Source of the DNA: Planctomycetaceae bacterium
GTDB lineage: Bacteria > Planctomycetota > Planctomycetia > Pirellulales > UBA1268
Direction of reading: 5' to 3'
Assembly: GCA_947453875.1 (NCBI GenBank)
Contig: CANGIH010000035.1
Span: 1 to 11,276 of the forward strand
Length of the DNA: 11,276 nucleotides
A program made the translations under genes and the position numbers. The notes beneath the pieces were generated by a model that saw only the letters and a program-made list of their open reading frames with translations, was not told where the DNA came from and ran no database searches. Below, piece after piece: positions 1 through 8,012 of this stretch; the first letter of the stretch is position 1, and each line of letters opens with the position of its first letter.

Positions 1-1
1 C

Positions 2-1516
2 TCCCTCCAGGCGGCGGCGATGAAGACACGGATGCAGCCGATCGATCAGGTGTTCAGCAAGTTCCCCCGCATCGTCCGTGACCTCGCCGTCACCTGCGGC
101 AAGGAGGTGACGCTCGAGATCGACGGTGCCGACACCGAACTCGACCGCTCCCTGATCGAGACGATCCGTGATCCCCTCACGCACCTGGTGCGGAATGCCG
201 TCGATCATGGCATCGAGGCGCCGGAGGTGCGTGTGGCCCGCGGCAAACCGGCCGCCGGGAGGCTTTCGCTGCGGGCCTACCATGAGAGCGGCCAGGTGAC
301 GGTCGAAATCCGCGACGACGGCGGCGGCATTCCCGTCGACGCGGTTCGGAAAAAGGCGGTCGCACGGGGGCTTGTGACCGCGGAGCAGGCGGCGGCCCTT
401 CCCGATGACCGTGTCCTCCAGTTCATCTTCGAACCCGGCTTCTCCACCGCGGCGAAGGTCACCGACGTCTCCGGCCGTGGTGTGGGGATGGATGTCGTGC
501 GGACGAACATCGAGGCGATCGGCGGCTCGGTCGACATCGGCAGCCGCCCCGGGCTCGGCACCACCGTCCGCGTGCGGATCCCCCTCACCTTGGCGATCAT
601 CCCGGCGCTGATCGTTTCCTGCGGCAGCCACCGGTTCGCGATCCCCCAGGCCGCCGTCCGCGAGTTGATCGCCTTGCGGGCCGGCACCTCCGCCTCGGCG
701 GTCACCGTGGAGGGGCTCGAAGGGGCACCGGTGATGCGCCTGCGCGGGCGATTGCTGCCGCTGGTGTTTCTCGGCGAGCTCCTCGGCATCGAGGCGACGG
801 CCACGGGAGGGGCGGTCGACCGTCCGGCCCATGGCACGGTCGTCGTCCTCAGCGTCGATGACCATGTCTTCGGCCTCGTGGTCGACAGCGTGGCAGTCAG
901 TGAGGACATCGTCGTCAAGCCGATCGTGGCGGCGTTGGTGGCCCTCGGCCTCTATGCCGGGGCGACGGTGCGCGGCGACGGGGCGGTGGTATTGATCCTC
1001 GATCCGCGCGGGATCGCGCAGGCGGCGCGGGTGCCGACGCGAACGGCGTCGGATGCCCCGGCCGACGCCGGCGGCGGCCCCGACGCCGTGACCGACCGCT
1101 ATCTCGTCTGCGAGTCTCCGGCGGGCCGGCTCGTGGCCGTGCCCCTCGACGAAGTCGCCCGGCTCGAGACGTTTCCCAGGGAGCGAATCCAACATGCGGC
1201 CGGGCAGTCGGTCGTTCACCGCGAGGGGCGATTGACCGCCATCGCCGACGTCGATGCCGTGCTCAGCGGATCCCCGACGGCGTTCGACACGTCCGGCGTG
1301 ACCGCCGTGATCCTCGCCCCCGCTCTCGGCGATGTCGCCTTGAGGGTGCGGAGAATTCTCGAGGTGGTGACACCCGACTCACCGATCAACAGCGGGTTGC
1401 GGGGTCGGGGGGTGTTGGGGACGATCGCGGTGGCGGGGCGTGCCACCGAGGTGATCGATGTCCGGGCGACGCTTCCCGGCGCGCCGGCCGCGGAGACCAG
1501 GCAGGTGTCCGCATGA
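2..1516 (+). CDS. cheA: Chemotaxis histidine kinase CheA, C-terminal part (5' partial), with two CheW-like domains
   Basis: CheA is the cytoplasmic histidine kinase that reads chemoreceptor arrays and passes phosphate to receiver proteins. The frame is open to the left edge and the residues before the first in-frame Met (position 20) continue the family pattern (SLQAAAMKTRM...PI), so the gene is cut by the window; the Hpt domain and most of the dimerisation domain lie outside. Numbering from the Met at 20, the ATPase shows an N-box HLVRNAVDHGIE (55-66), G1 DDGGGI (99-104), FEPGFS (137-142) and G2 GRGVGMD (152-158), followed by GLGTT. A CheW-like domain follows at about 192-332. After an Ala/Pro/Gly-rich linker, a second, more divergent CheW-like domain lies at about 358-485. 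The catalytic motifs are intact. The stop overlaps the cheW start as ATGA, suggesting translational coupling. Identity is certain; the second CheW-like domain is inferred from spacing and hydrophobic pattern. Confidence 0.95.
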   Translation, partial: SLQAAAMKTRMQPIDQVFSKFPRIVRDLAVTCGKEVTLEIDGADTELDRSLIETIRDPLTHLVRNAVDHGIEAPEVRVARGKPAAGRLSLRAYHESGQVTVEIRDDGGGIPVDAVRKKAVARGLVTAEQAAALPDDRVLQFIFEPGFSTAAKVTDVSGRGVGMDVVRTNIEAIGGSVDIGSRPGLGTTVRVRIPLTLAIIPALIVSCGSHRFAIPQAAVRELIALRAGTSASAVTVEGLEGAPVMRLRGRLLPLVFLGELLGIEATATGGAVDRPAHGTVVVLSVDDHVFGLVVDSVAVSEDIVVKPIVAALVALGLYAGATVRGDGAVVLILDPRGIAQAARVPTRTASDAPADAGGGPDAVTDRYLVCESPAGRLVAVPLDEVARLETFPRERIQHAAGQSVVHREGRLTAIADVDAVLSGSPTAFDTSGVTAVILAPALGDVALRVRRILEVVTPDSPINSGLRGRGVLGTIAVAGRATEVIDVRATLPGAPAAETRQVSA

Positions 1517-1989
1517 CCGCCTCCCCGTCGTCCGTCCCCTCCTCCATCCGCCGCGCCTGCATGTTCGTCGTCGCGGGCCGCACCTTCGCCGTCGACGCCA
1601 CCGCGGTCCAGGAGGTGTTCAGGGGGACGGCGACGACGCCGGTGCCCCGGGGGCCGGCTGCGATCCGCGGTCTGCTCAACCTCCGCGGGCGGATCGTGCC
1701 GGCGGTCGACATGCGGCGAAGGCTGGGATTCGATCCGGTGGCGGGAGAGGGGATCCATGTGGTTCTCTCCGCCGGCGGCGAGGCCTACAGCCTGATCGTC
1801 GATGCGATGGCGGACGTCATCGACATCCCCCTGTCGGCGATCGAGAAACCGACCGGCGGTATCGAAGGGGGGCAGAGGGAGTGCGTCGACGGGGTGTATC
1901 CGGCCCGCGGGGGGCTTGTGCATCTGTTGTCGATCGAGGCGATTCTCGCGGGACTTGGTGACACGGCAGCGGAAAGGAAATTGCGATGA
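1513..1989 (+). CDS. cheW: Chemotaxis adaptor CheW
   Basis: This is a 158-residue single-domain CheW, the scaffold that couples receptors to CheA in the array. The usual CheW landmarks are visible: an opening beta strand and FAVDATAVQEV (25-35), the conserved loop IRGLLNLRGRIVPAVDM (51-67) with the NLRG motif at 56-59, and a second half containing YSLIVDAMADVIDIP (92-106). The length is normal for the family. The ATG start overlaps the end of cheA by 4 bp (ATGA), and the stop overlaps the mcp1 start in the same way, so cheA, cheW and mcp1 are almost certainly co-transcribed and translationally coupled. The N-terminal dozen residues are Ser/Pro-rich and not part of the fold. Confidence 0.95.
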   Translation: MTASPSSVPSSIRRACMFVVAGRTFAVDATAVQEVFRGTATTPVPRGPAAIRGLLNLRGRIVPAVDMRRRLGFDPVAGEGIHVVLSAGGEAYSLIVDAMADVIDIPLSAIEKPTGGIEGGQRECVDGVYPARGGLVHLLSIEAILAGLGDTAAERKLR

Positions 1990-4145
1990 GTGCGCAGTCG
2001 ACGGGTGGGCGGACCGAGGGACGCGGATGGCTCAGGGAACTCGTGGCGTTCGCCACCAACCCGCTCCTCCTGGCGCTCCTCCTGGTGTCGCTGGTGCCAC
2101 TGGCGCTGATGGGGTACGCGACCTATCGAAGCGCATCGTCGTCGCTCGATGACGAGGCGAAGAACAAGCTCCAGGTGGTCCGCGAGATCACCGTCAAACA
2201 GGTGGAGCGATACTTCGCCGGCGTCCACGACCATCTCGGGGTGCTCGCCAGCGATCCTTCGACCCGCTCCGCCCTCGCCGACTTCAGCGAGGGATTCCGC
2301 ACGCTTCTCCAGGACGACACGGTCACGGAGGCGGACCAGTCGCGTGCCCGCCGCGACCTCGAGGCGTGGTATGCGGGCGAATTCGCCTCGCGGTACAAGT
2401 CGGAGAGCGACAAGGATCTCGGGGTCGAAGGGATCACGGCGGTCCTCGGGGATGCCGCGATCTGGCTCCAGGATCTCTACATCCGCCGCAACGACAACCC
2501 GCTCGGCTCGAAGGATCTCCTCGACGCCGCGGCCGATCCCTCCGCCTATTCCAGGGCCCACGGCCGCCATCATCCGCTCTTCCGCAACATCCTCAAGAAG
2601 TTCGGGCTCTACGACATCTTCCTGGTCGATGCCGATTCGGGCGACATCGTCTACACCGTCTTCAAGGAAATCGACTTCGGCACGTCGCTCCGCAACGGCG
2701 CCTTCGCCGAATCGTCGCTCGGGAAGGTCTTCCGCCAGGCGGCGGCCGCAGGCCGTGGAGACGTCGTCTATTTCGGCCACTTCGGCCCCTATCTCCCCTC
2801 CTACGACAAGCCGGCCGGATTCCTCGCCGCCCCGGTCCTCGAGGGGCGGAAGGTGGTCGGCGTGCTGATCTTCCAGTTGCCGCTCGACCGCATCAATCAG
2901 GTGGTCGGTGAGACGCTCGGCCTGGGAAAGACCGGCGAGACCTACGCCATCGGCCCCGACCGGCTGTTCCGCACCGACTCGCGCTTCCTCGAACGCCTCG
3001 GTGTGAAGTCGACGATCTGCAATCCGAAGTTCAAGGTCGACACGATGCCGGTGAAGGATGTCTTCGACCACGGCGGCAGCGGCACGGCATCGGCGCTCGA
3101 CTACCGCAGCGAACCGGTGCTCTCCTCATGGGGCCCGGCGGTGATCCACAAGGGGGATGGGCCCGGCAACGACGACGTGCGCTGGGCGATCGTGGCGGAG
3201 ATCGACCAAGCTGAGATCTCGGCGCCGGTGTCGGCGCTGAAGCGCTTCGCCAGTTGGATCTTCGGGCTCACCACGCTCGCCGTGGCCCTCCTTTCCGCCC
3301 GTATCGCCTCGTCGTTCAGCCGGTCGGCCCGCCGCCAGGCGAAGCTCGTCGATGGGATCAAGGACAACACCCACACCCTCGCCAGCGCCTCGGAGGAACT
3401 GACCAGCGTCAGCCAGCAGATGAGCGCCGCCGCCGAGGAGACGACCGCGCAGGCGAACCTCGTGTCGGCGGCAGCCGAGGAGGTGAGCGCCAACACGAAG
3501 ACGGTGTCGGGATCGGTCGAGAATCTCGTGCAGAGCATCTACGAGATCGCCCGCTCGGCCCAGGATGCGGCGGGCGTCGCCCGGCAGTCGGTCGACATGG
3601 CCCGGGCCACGTCGAAGACGATGGACAAGCTCGGAAGCTCGAGTGCCGAGATCGGTCAGGTGGTGAAGGTCATCACCTCGATCGCCGAGCAGACCAACCT
3701 TCTCGCCCTCAACGCCACGATCGAGGCGGCGCGGGCGGGCGAGGCGGGCAAGGGATTCGCGGTCGTGGCCAACGAGGTCAAGGATCTCGCCCGTGAGACC
3801 GCCAAGGCCACCGAGGACATCGGCACGAAGATCGAGGCGATGCAGGCCGACACCTCGAAGGCGGTGTTGGCGATCGGCGAGATCGTGGCGGTGATCGAGA
3901 AGATCGACCTGCTGCAGACGAAGATCGCCGCCGCGGTCGAGGAGCAGAGCGTGACTACCAGCGAGATCAGCCGGAACATCGGCGAGGCGACGACGGGATC
4001 GACCGAGATCGCGATGAACATCGGCCAGGTGGCGCAGGCGGCCCAGAACACCGCCGAGGGGGCGACGAACGCCCAACTCTCGAGCGGGGAACTGGCGCGG
4101 ATGGCGCAGAATCTCCAACGCCTGGTGGATGAATACCGTCAGTGA
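1986..4145 (+). CDS. Methyl-accepting chemotaxis protein with periplasmic Cache-like sensor (MCP1)
   Basis: This is a 719-residue transmembrane chemoreceptor. TM1 is at about 25-47. A large periplasmic sensor spans about 50-415, and TM2 lies at about 422-440. The sensor contains the stretches LQDLYIRRNDNPLG (161-174), YDIFLVDADSGDIVYTVFKE (209-228) and a conserved FGPY (266-269), typical of a family of double-Cache-like MCP sensors; the ligand cannot be predicted. The cytoplasmic coiled coil (about 445-719) has the diagnostic hairpin tip IAEQTNLLALNATIEAARAGE (566-586, with GKGFAVVANEVKDLA directly after), which binds CheW and CheA. No recognisable HAMP domain separates TM2 from the signalling helices. 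The C terminus (DEYRQ) has no CheR-docking pentapeptide. The start is well supported: GGAAAGGA lies just upstream and the ATG overlaps the cheW stop. It is probably the main receptor for the linked CheA and CheW. Confidence 0.95.
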   Translation: MSAQSTGGRTEGRGWLRELVAFATNPLLLALLLVSLVPLALMGYATYRSASSSLDDEAKNKLQVVREITVKQVERYFAGVHDHLGVLASDPSTRSALADFSEGFRTLLQDDTVTEADQSRARRDLEAWYAGEFASRYKSESDKDLGVEGITAVLGDAAIWLQDLYIRRNDNPLGSKDLLDAAADPSAYSRAHGRHHPLFRNILKKFGLYDIFLVDADSGDIVYTVFKEIDFGTSLRNGAFAESSLGKVFRQAAAAGRGDVVYFGHFGPYLPSYDKPAGFLAAPVLEGRKVVGVLIFQLPLDRINQVVGETLGLGKTGETYAIGPDRLFRTDSRFLERLGVKSTICNPKFKVDTMPVKDVFDHGGSGTASALDYRSEPVLSSWGPAVIHKGDGPGNDDVRWAIVAEIDQAEISAPVSALKRFASWIFGLTTLAVALLSARIASSFSRSARRQAKLVDGIKDNTHTLASASEELTSVSQQMSAAAEETTAQANLVSAAAEEVSANTKTVSGSVENLVQSIYEIARSAQDAAGVARQSVDMARATSKTMDKLGSSSAEIGQVVKVITSIAEQTNLLALNATIEAARAGEAGKGFAVVANEVKDLARETAKATEDIGTKIEAMQADTSKAVLAIGEIVAVIEKIDLLQTKIAAAVEEQSVTTSEISRNIGEATTGSTEIAMNIGQVAQAAQNTAEGATNAQLSSGELARMAQNLQRLVDEYRQ

Positions 4146-4160
4146 CCCAGGGACGGCCTG

Positions 4161-5627
4161 GTGCCGGGAAAGGATGCCGTGCGCGCGATCGTTGTCGATG
4201 ATTCCAAGCCGGTGAGGAGCATTCTTGCCAGGATGCTCGGTGACCTCGGTTTTGCCTGCCAGCAGGCCGCCGACGGCCGCGAAGCGCTCGAGATTCTCGC
4301 CCGCGACGGGCGACCGGACCTGGTGACGATCAACCTCCACATGCCGGTGATGGATGGCTTCGAGCTGATGGGGAAGATCCGTGGGCTGCCGGCGCTCCAG
4401 GGACTGCCGCTGGTGGCGGTGTCGTCGGAGCAGGATCCGGGGCTGGTCGGAAAAGCGCTCGCCAGCGGCGCCGGGGCCTTCGTCGCCAAGCCGTTCACCG
4501 TCGCGGCGATCAGCGAGGCGTTGGCGGCCGTCGGGATCCGCGCGCCGGCACGGCCGGTGGCGTCGGTCGATCCAGCTGCGCCGCTGCGCGTCCTCGTGGT
4601 CGATGATTCGGCCGCGATCCGGGGCGTGGTGTCGGCAACGCTCTCGGCCGATCCGGAATTGCGCGTGGCAGGGACGGCGGCCGACGGCGTGCAGGGGCTC
4701 GCGCGGGCGGCCGAACTCGCCCCGGACATCATCCTTCTCGACGTCGAGATGCCGGTCATGGATGGCCTGACCATGCTCCGCGAGCTGCGTCGGGTGCAGC
4801 CGCGGCTCCCGGTGGTGATGTTCTCGACCCTCACCGAGCGGGGGGCGAAGGTGGCTCTCGAGGCCCTCGTTGCCGGCGCCAACGACTACGTCGCCAAGCC
4901 GAAAGGAGCGACCAGCGAGGAGGTGGCGGCGCGGATCCGTGAGGATGTGATCCCGAAGCTCAAGCAGTTCCGGAAGCGGTCGATCCTCACGGGGGCCCAG
5001 TCGCCGCTCGTCGTGGTTCCCCGCCCCCCCAAGCCGCGTGCTGACGCGGGGGTGGCGGCCGTCGTCGTCGGCATATCGACCGGCGGACCGGTGGCGTTGG
5101 CGGAGGTTTTGCCGTCGTTCGTGTCCCCGACGGGGGTCCCGGTTCTCGTTGTCCAGCATATGCCGGCGGTGTTTACCAGCCACCTCGCCGAGCGGCTCAC
5201 CAAAGTCTGCGGCCTCCCCGTCCGTGAGGCTCCCGACGCTCACGAACTGCGCCCCGGCGACATCCTTCTCGCCCCCGGTGGCCGCCATCTCAAGGTCGTA
5301 AGGCAGGGCACGAAGGTGGTGACGCAACTCGACGACGGCGTGCCTGAGAACTCCTGCAGGCCTGCAGCCGACGTGCTGTTCCGCTCCGCGGCGGCGGTCT
5401 GGGGAGCAGCCACGCTCGGTGTGGTGATGACGGGAATGGGGAGGGATGGACTCAAGGGGAGCGAGGCGATTGTTGCCTCCGGCGGGGCGATTCTCGCCCA
5501 GGACGAGATGACGAGCGTGGTATGGGGGATGCCCGGGCATGTCGCCCGCGCGGGGCTGGCGGAGGCGGTGCTGCCGCTGGGCCAACTCGGCGTCGAGGTG
5601 ACGATGCGACTGCGGCGCCGCAACTGA
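4161..5627 (+). CDS. cheB: CheB protein-glutamate methylesterase with an extra, degenerate N-terminal receiver
   Basis: CheB removes methyl groups from, and can deamidate, receptor glutamates to drive adaptation. At 488 residues it is about 130 longer than usual because there are two receivers. REC1 (about 7-125) has the acidic pair D13/D14, Ser88/89 and K110-P111, but Asn58 stands where the phospho-acceptor Asp belongs (TINLHMPVMDG). REC2 (about 142-265) is canonical: D148/D149, acceptor D194 (LLDVEMPVMDG), T223, K246. After a basic, Pro-rich linker comes the methylesterase (about 297-484) with Ser306 (GISTGGP), His333 (VVQHMP) and Asp429 (GMGRDG), so catalysis should be intact. The GTG start is chosen because AGGGA sits 7 nt upstream and the reading begins just before REC1 strand 1. 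It lies 15 bp after mcp1, in the same frame. The C-terminal two domains match ordinary CheB; REC1 is unusual. Confidence 0.95.
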   Translation: MPGKDAVRAIVVDDSKPVRSILARMLGDLGFACQQAADGREALEILARDGRPDLVTINLHMPVMDGFELMGKIRGLPALQGLPLVAVSSEQDPGLVGKALASGAGAFVAKPFTVAAISEALAAVGIRAPARPVASVDPAAPLRVLVVDDSAAIRGVVSATLSADPELRVAGTAADGVQGLARAAELAPDIILLDVEMPVMDGLTMLRELRRVQPRLPVVMFSTLTERGAKVALEALVAGANDYVAKPKGATSEEVAARIREDVIPKLKQFRKRSILTGAQSPLVVVPRPPKPRADAGVAAVVVGISTGGPVALAEVLPSFVSPTGVPVLVVQHMPAVFTSHLAERLTKVCGLPVREAPDAHELRPGDILLAPGGRHLKVVRQGTKVVTQLDDGVPENSCRPAADVLFRSAAAVWGAATLGVVMTGMGRDGLKGSEAIVASGGAILAQDEMTSVVWGMPGHVARAGLAEAVLPLGQLGVEVTMRLRRRN

Positions 5628-5659
5628 CGGACAAGACCTCCCCGGAGTCGACACCCCCC

Positions 5660-6502
5660 TTGAAGGTCAATCCCCAGCAACTGGCGTTCCTCTCCACGTT
5701 CCTCAAGCGGCGCAGCGGCGTCGTCATCGACCAGTCGAAGGCCTACCTCGTCGAAGCCCGGCTTCTGCCGGTCCTCCGGCAACGCGGCATCCCCGACTTC
5801 GAGACGCTCGTCGAGAAGGTCCGTGGCTCCCGGGAGCCGGCCCTCGAGAAGGACGTGCTCAACGCGATGTTGACGCACGAGACGTCGTTCTTCCGCGACC
5901 GGTCGCCGTTCGAGACGCTGAAGCGGATCCTCCCCGACCTCCTCAAACGGCGGGCCGTGGCCCGGCATCTGGTGATCTGGTCAGCCGCCGCCTCCTCGGG
6001 CCAGGAGGCCTACAGCCTGGCGATGCTCTTGAACGAGCATTTCCGCGAGGCGATCGCCGGCTGGTCGGTGCGGATCCTCGCCACCGACTTCTCCGAGCCG
6101 GTTCTCGCCCGGGCCCGTGAGGGCCTCTACAGCGACCTCGAGGTGGCCCGTGGCCTCCCGGTGGAACTCCGCGACAAGTACTTCGTCAGGCTCCAGGGGA
6201 AGTGGAGCATCGCGCATGAGTGTCGGAGGTACGTCGAGTTCAGGCAGATGAACCTCCTCGATCCCTGGCAGGGGGTGCCGCCGTGCGACATCGTCTTCCT
6301 GCGGAACGTGCTGATCTACTTCGACGTCCCGACACGGGCCGCACTGCTCGCGAAGATGCGAGTCACCATCCGCCCCGACGGCAGCCTGTTCCTCGGGGGG
6401 GCCGAGACGATGCTCGGGGTCTGCGACACCTACGAACGCCTTGATGGCGTGGGATGCAGCTACTACCGGCCGCGGAGCGCGCCTGTGGCGAAGCGGCCGT
6501 GA
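5660..6502 (+). CDS. cheR: Chemotaxis protein methyltransferase CheR
   Basis: CheR is an S-adenosylmethionine-dependent methyltransferase that methylates glutamates on chemoreceptors, opposing CheB. From a TTG start the protein is 280 residues, the usual length. The N-terminal helical domain begins NPQQLAFLSTFLKRRSGVVI, and LTHETSFFRD (71-80) is the family's conserved turn. The SAM-binding motif is WSAAASSGQEAYSLAM (107-122), ATD (141-143) supplies the acidic residue, and NVLIYFD (216-222) is the characteristic late motif. The frame is open upstream to an ATG at 5522, inside cheB, but that extension is Gly/Ala/Arg-rich and has no CheR similarity. The TTG at 5660 gives a normal N terminus, with GGAG about 12 nt upstream; a slightly earlier non-ATG start cannot be excluded. 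It is the last gene of the operon and converges on the phosphatase gene. Confidence 0.93.
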   Translation: MKVNPQQLAFLSTFLKRRSGVVIDQSKAYLVEARLLPVLRQRGIPDFETLVEKVRGSREPALEKDVLNAMLTHETSFFRDRSPFETLKRILPDLLKRRAVARHLVIWSAAASSGQEAYSLAMLLNEHFREAIAGWSVRILATDFSEPVLARAREGLYSDLEVARGLPVELRDKYFVRLQGKWSIAHECRRYVEFRQMNLLDPWQGVPPCDIVFLRNVLIYFDVPTRAALLAKMRVTIRPDGSLFLGGAETMLGVCDTYERLDGVGCSYYRPRSAPVAKRP

Positions 6503-6511
6503 CGGCCCGGC

Positions 6512-7942
6512 CTACCCCTTCCACTCGACGCCGAGGATCGAGACGTCGTCGAGCGGCCCCTTCGGCTGGCACCAGGCCTGCACCGATTCGAGGAGCTTCG
6601 TGACATTCGTCTCGACCGGCTCCCCGCGGAGCGATTCCACCAGCGCCGTCATCCGGTCGTTGCCAAGCTGGTCGAGCTTCTCGTCCATCGCCTCCGGCAC
6701 GCCGTCGGAATAGAGGTAGACACGGTCGCCGGGGTTGAGCTGAAGCGTCTCCTCCGTGAACTCGACATCGGGCACGAAGCCGACCGGGAAGCTCTCCACC
6801 TCGAAGAGTTTCAAGGCGCCCGACTTGGGCACGTGGAGGAGGGGCGGATGGCCCCCGGAGGCGAACCGCAACCGGCCGGTGGGAGCGTGGAGCACGCCGT
6901 AGAGGATCGTGAAATAGAGGCCGGCCTGATTGTCGGCCTGGAAGAGGTTGTTGAGTTGCGTGACCACCTCGGCCGGTGGAACCACCACCGGGGGCCCGCC
7001 ATCCTTCCCCGGCCGGACAAGGAGCGAGGAATCGGAGACGCGATTGGTGAGGAAGGCGCCGACGGTCACCGCCAGCAGCGACGATGGCACACCGTGGCCA
7101 CTGACGTCGACGACGAACATCCCCAGATGCTCGTCATCGAGCGGGAAGACGTTGAGGAAGTCGCCGGCGAGTTCGTTGCAGGGGACGTATTTCCACGCCA
7201 CGGTGGCCGCGGGCACATCGATCGCCTTCGCCGGAAGGAGCGACTGCTGCACCTTCGCGGCGGCGTGGAGATCTCGGGTCATCCGCTTGTTGCTGCGTTC
7301 GATCTGCTCGTTGACGGCCGTCAGCTCCGTGTTCGCCTTCTGGAGCGAGTCGCGGGCGACGGAGAGCGACTGATTGGTGACGATCAGTTCCTTGTTCTTC
7401 GTCACCGCGTTCTCGAAGATCGACACGAGCAGGTTGAGAACCTGCTGCCGGCCGGCCTGGACCTTGAACTGCTGGCCGGCGATCGTCACCTCCATCTCCG
7501 CGCCCGGCGCCGACGACTCGACCTTGAGCGGCGTGTCGAGGAGGGAATCCATGCGCCCCAGGAGGTAGTCGGGCTCGTAGGGCTTGGTGACGTAGTTGTC
7601 GGCCCCCGCCTCCAGGCCACGGATGATGTCGACCGGGTCGGAGAGCGACGAGAGGAGAATCAGCGGGATCGTCTGCCAGGAAGGCTCCGTCTTGGCGATC
7701 TTGCAGAACTCGTAGCCGTTCATCTCCGGCATCTCGATGTCGGAGATGATGATGTCGGGACGCTTCTCCTTGAGGAGTTCCACCGCCTTGACGCCGTTGA
7801 TCGCCCAGCGGACGGTGTGGCCGGCATCGACCAGACGCTTCTCGAGCATCTTCGCCTGGATGCGGCTGTCCTCGGCCATGAGGACATCGACGCGATGACG
7901 AGGCCGGTAGGAGGCCTGGCCCGGGGACGGGGTTTCGCTCAT
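6512..7942 (-). CDS. Response regulator with PP2C (SpoIIE/RsbU-type) serine phosphatase output
   Basis: This is a 476-residue cytoplasmic protein predicted to dephosphorylate a phosphoserine or phosphothreonine STAS partner when its receiver is phosphorylated. The receiver (about 17-135) is canonical: E24/D25, acceptor D68 (IIISDIEMPEMNG), S98/S99 and K120-P121. A helical linker (about 160-228) includes a heptad-like stretch, the usual dimer signalling region in such proteins. The PP2C domain (about 230-475) begins AAKVQQSLLP and carries the metal-binding aspartates D261 (AGDFLNV), D279 (VVDVSGHG), D413 (YSDGVPEA) and D465/D466 (GPLDDVSIL), so it should be active. The ATG at 7942 is chosen over a longer open frame because GAAGG lies just upstream and the extra residues are Arg/Ser-rich. 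It follows the STAS gene by 70 bp. The neighbouring CheA is a plausible phosphodonor; that is inference. Confidence 0.93.
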   Translation of the reverse strand: MSETPSPGQASYRPRHRVDVLMAEDSRIQAKMLEKRLVDAGHTVRWAINGVKAVELLKEKRPDIIISDIEMPEMNGYEFCKIAKTEPSWQTIPLILLSSLSDPVDIIRGLEAGADNYVTKPYEPDYLLGRMDSLLDTPLKVESSAPGAEMEVTIAGQQFKVQAGRQQVLNLLVSIFENAVTKNKELIVTNQSLSVARDSLQKANTELTAVNEQIERSNKRMTRDLHAAAKVQQSLLPAKAIDVPAATVAWKYVPCNELAGDFLNVFPLDDEHLGMFVVDVSGHGVPSSLLAVTVGAFLTNRVSDSSLLVRPGKDGGPPVVVPPAEVVTQLNNLFQADNQAGLYFTILYGVLHAPTGRLRFASGGHPPLLHVPKSGALKLFEVESFPVGFVPDVEFTEETLQLNPGDRVYLYSDGVPEAMDEKLDQLGNDRMTALVESLRGEPVETNVTKLLESVQAWCQPKGPLDDVSILGVEWKG

Positions 7943-8012
7943 GGCACCTTCAGCAGGCTGTGGACGAGGCTCGGCGTCGCTGGTGCGATGCCTGACGACA
8001 GGGGAACCGCGG

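Noticed and set aside
1785..3071. Minus-strand open frame (428 codons) opposite cheW and mcp1
   Set aside because: It crosses two real genes on the other strand and has no recognisable domain.
3126..5654. Very long minus-strand open frame (842 codons) opposite mcp1 and cheB
   Set aside because: It is antisense to two genes with clear domains; its product is a low-complexity Arg/His/Gly/Leu-rich sequence typical of the shadow frame of GC-rich genes.
5522..5659. N-terminal extension of CheR to the ATG at 5522
   Set aside because: It lies within the end of cheB in another frame, is Gly/Ala/Arg-rich, and would make CheR far longer at the N terminus than the family norm.
6495..6507. Terminator between cheR and the phosphatase gene (GGCCGT-G-ACGGCC)
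   Set aside because: A near-perfect palindrome across the convergent stops, but the loop is too tight, the usable stem is about 4 bp, and there is no T-tract on either strand.
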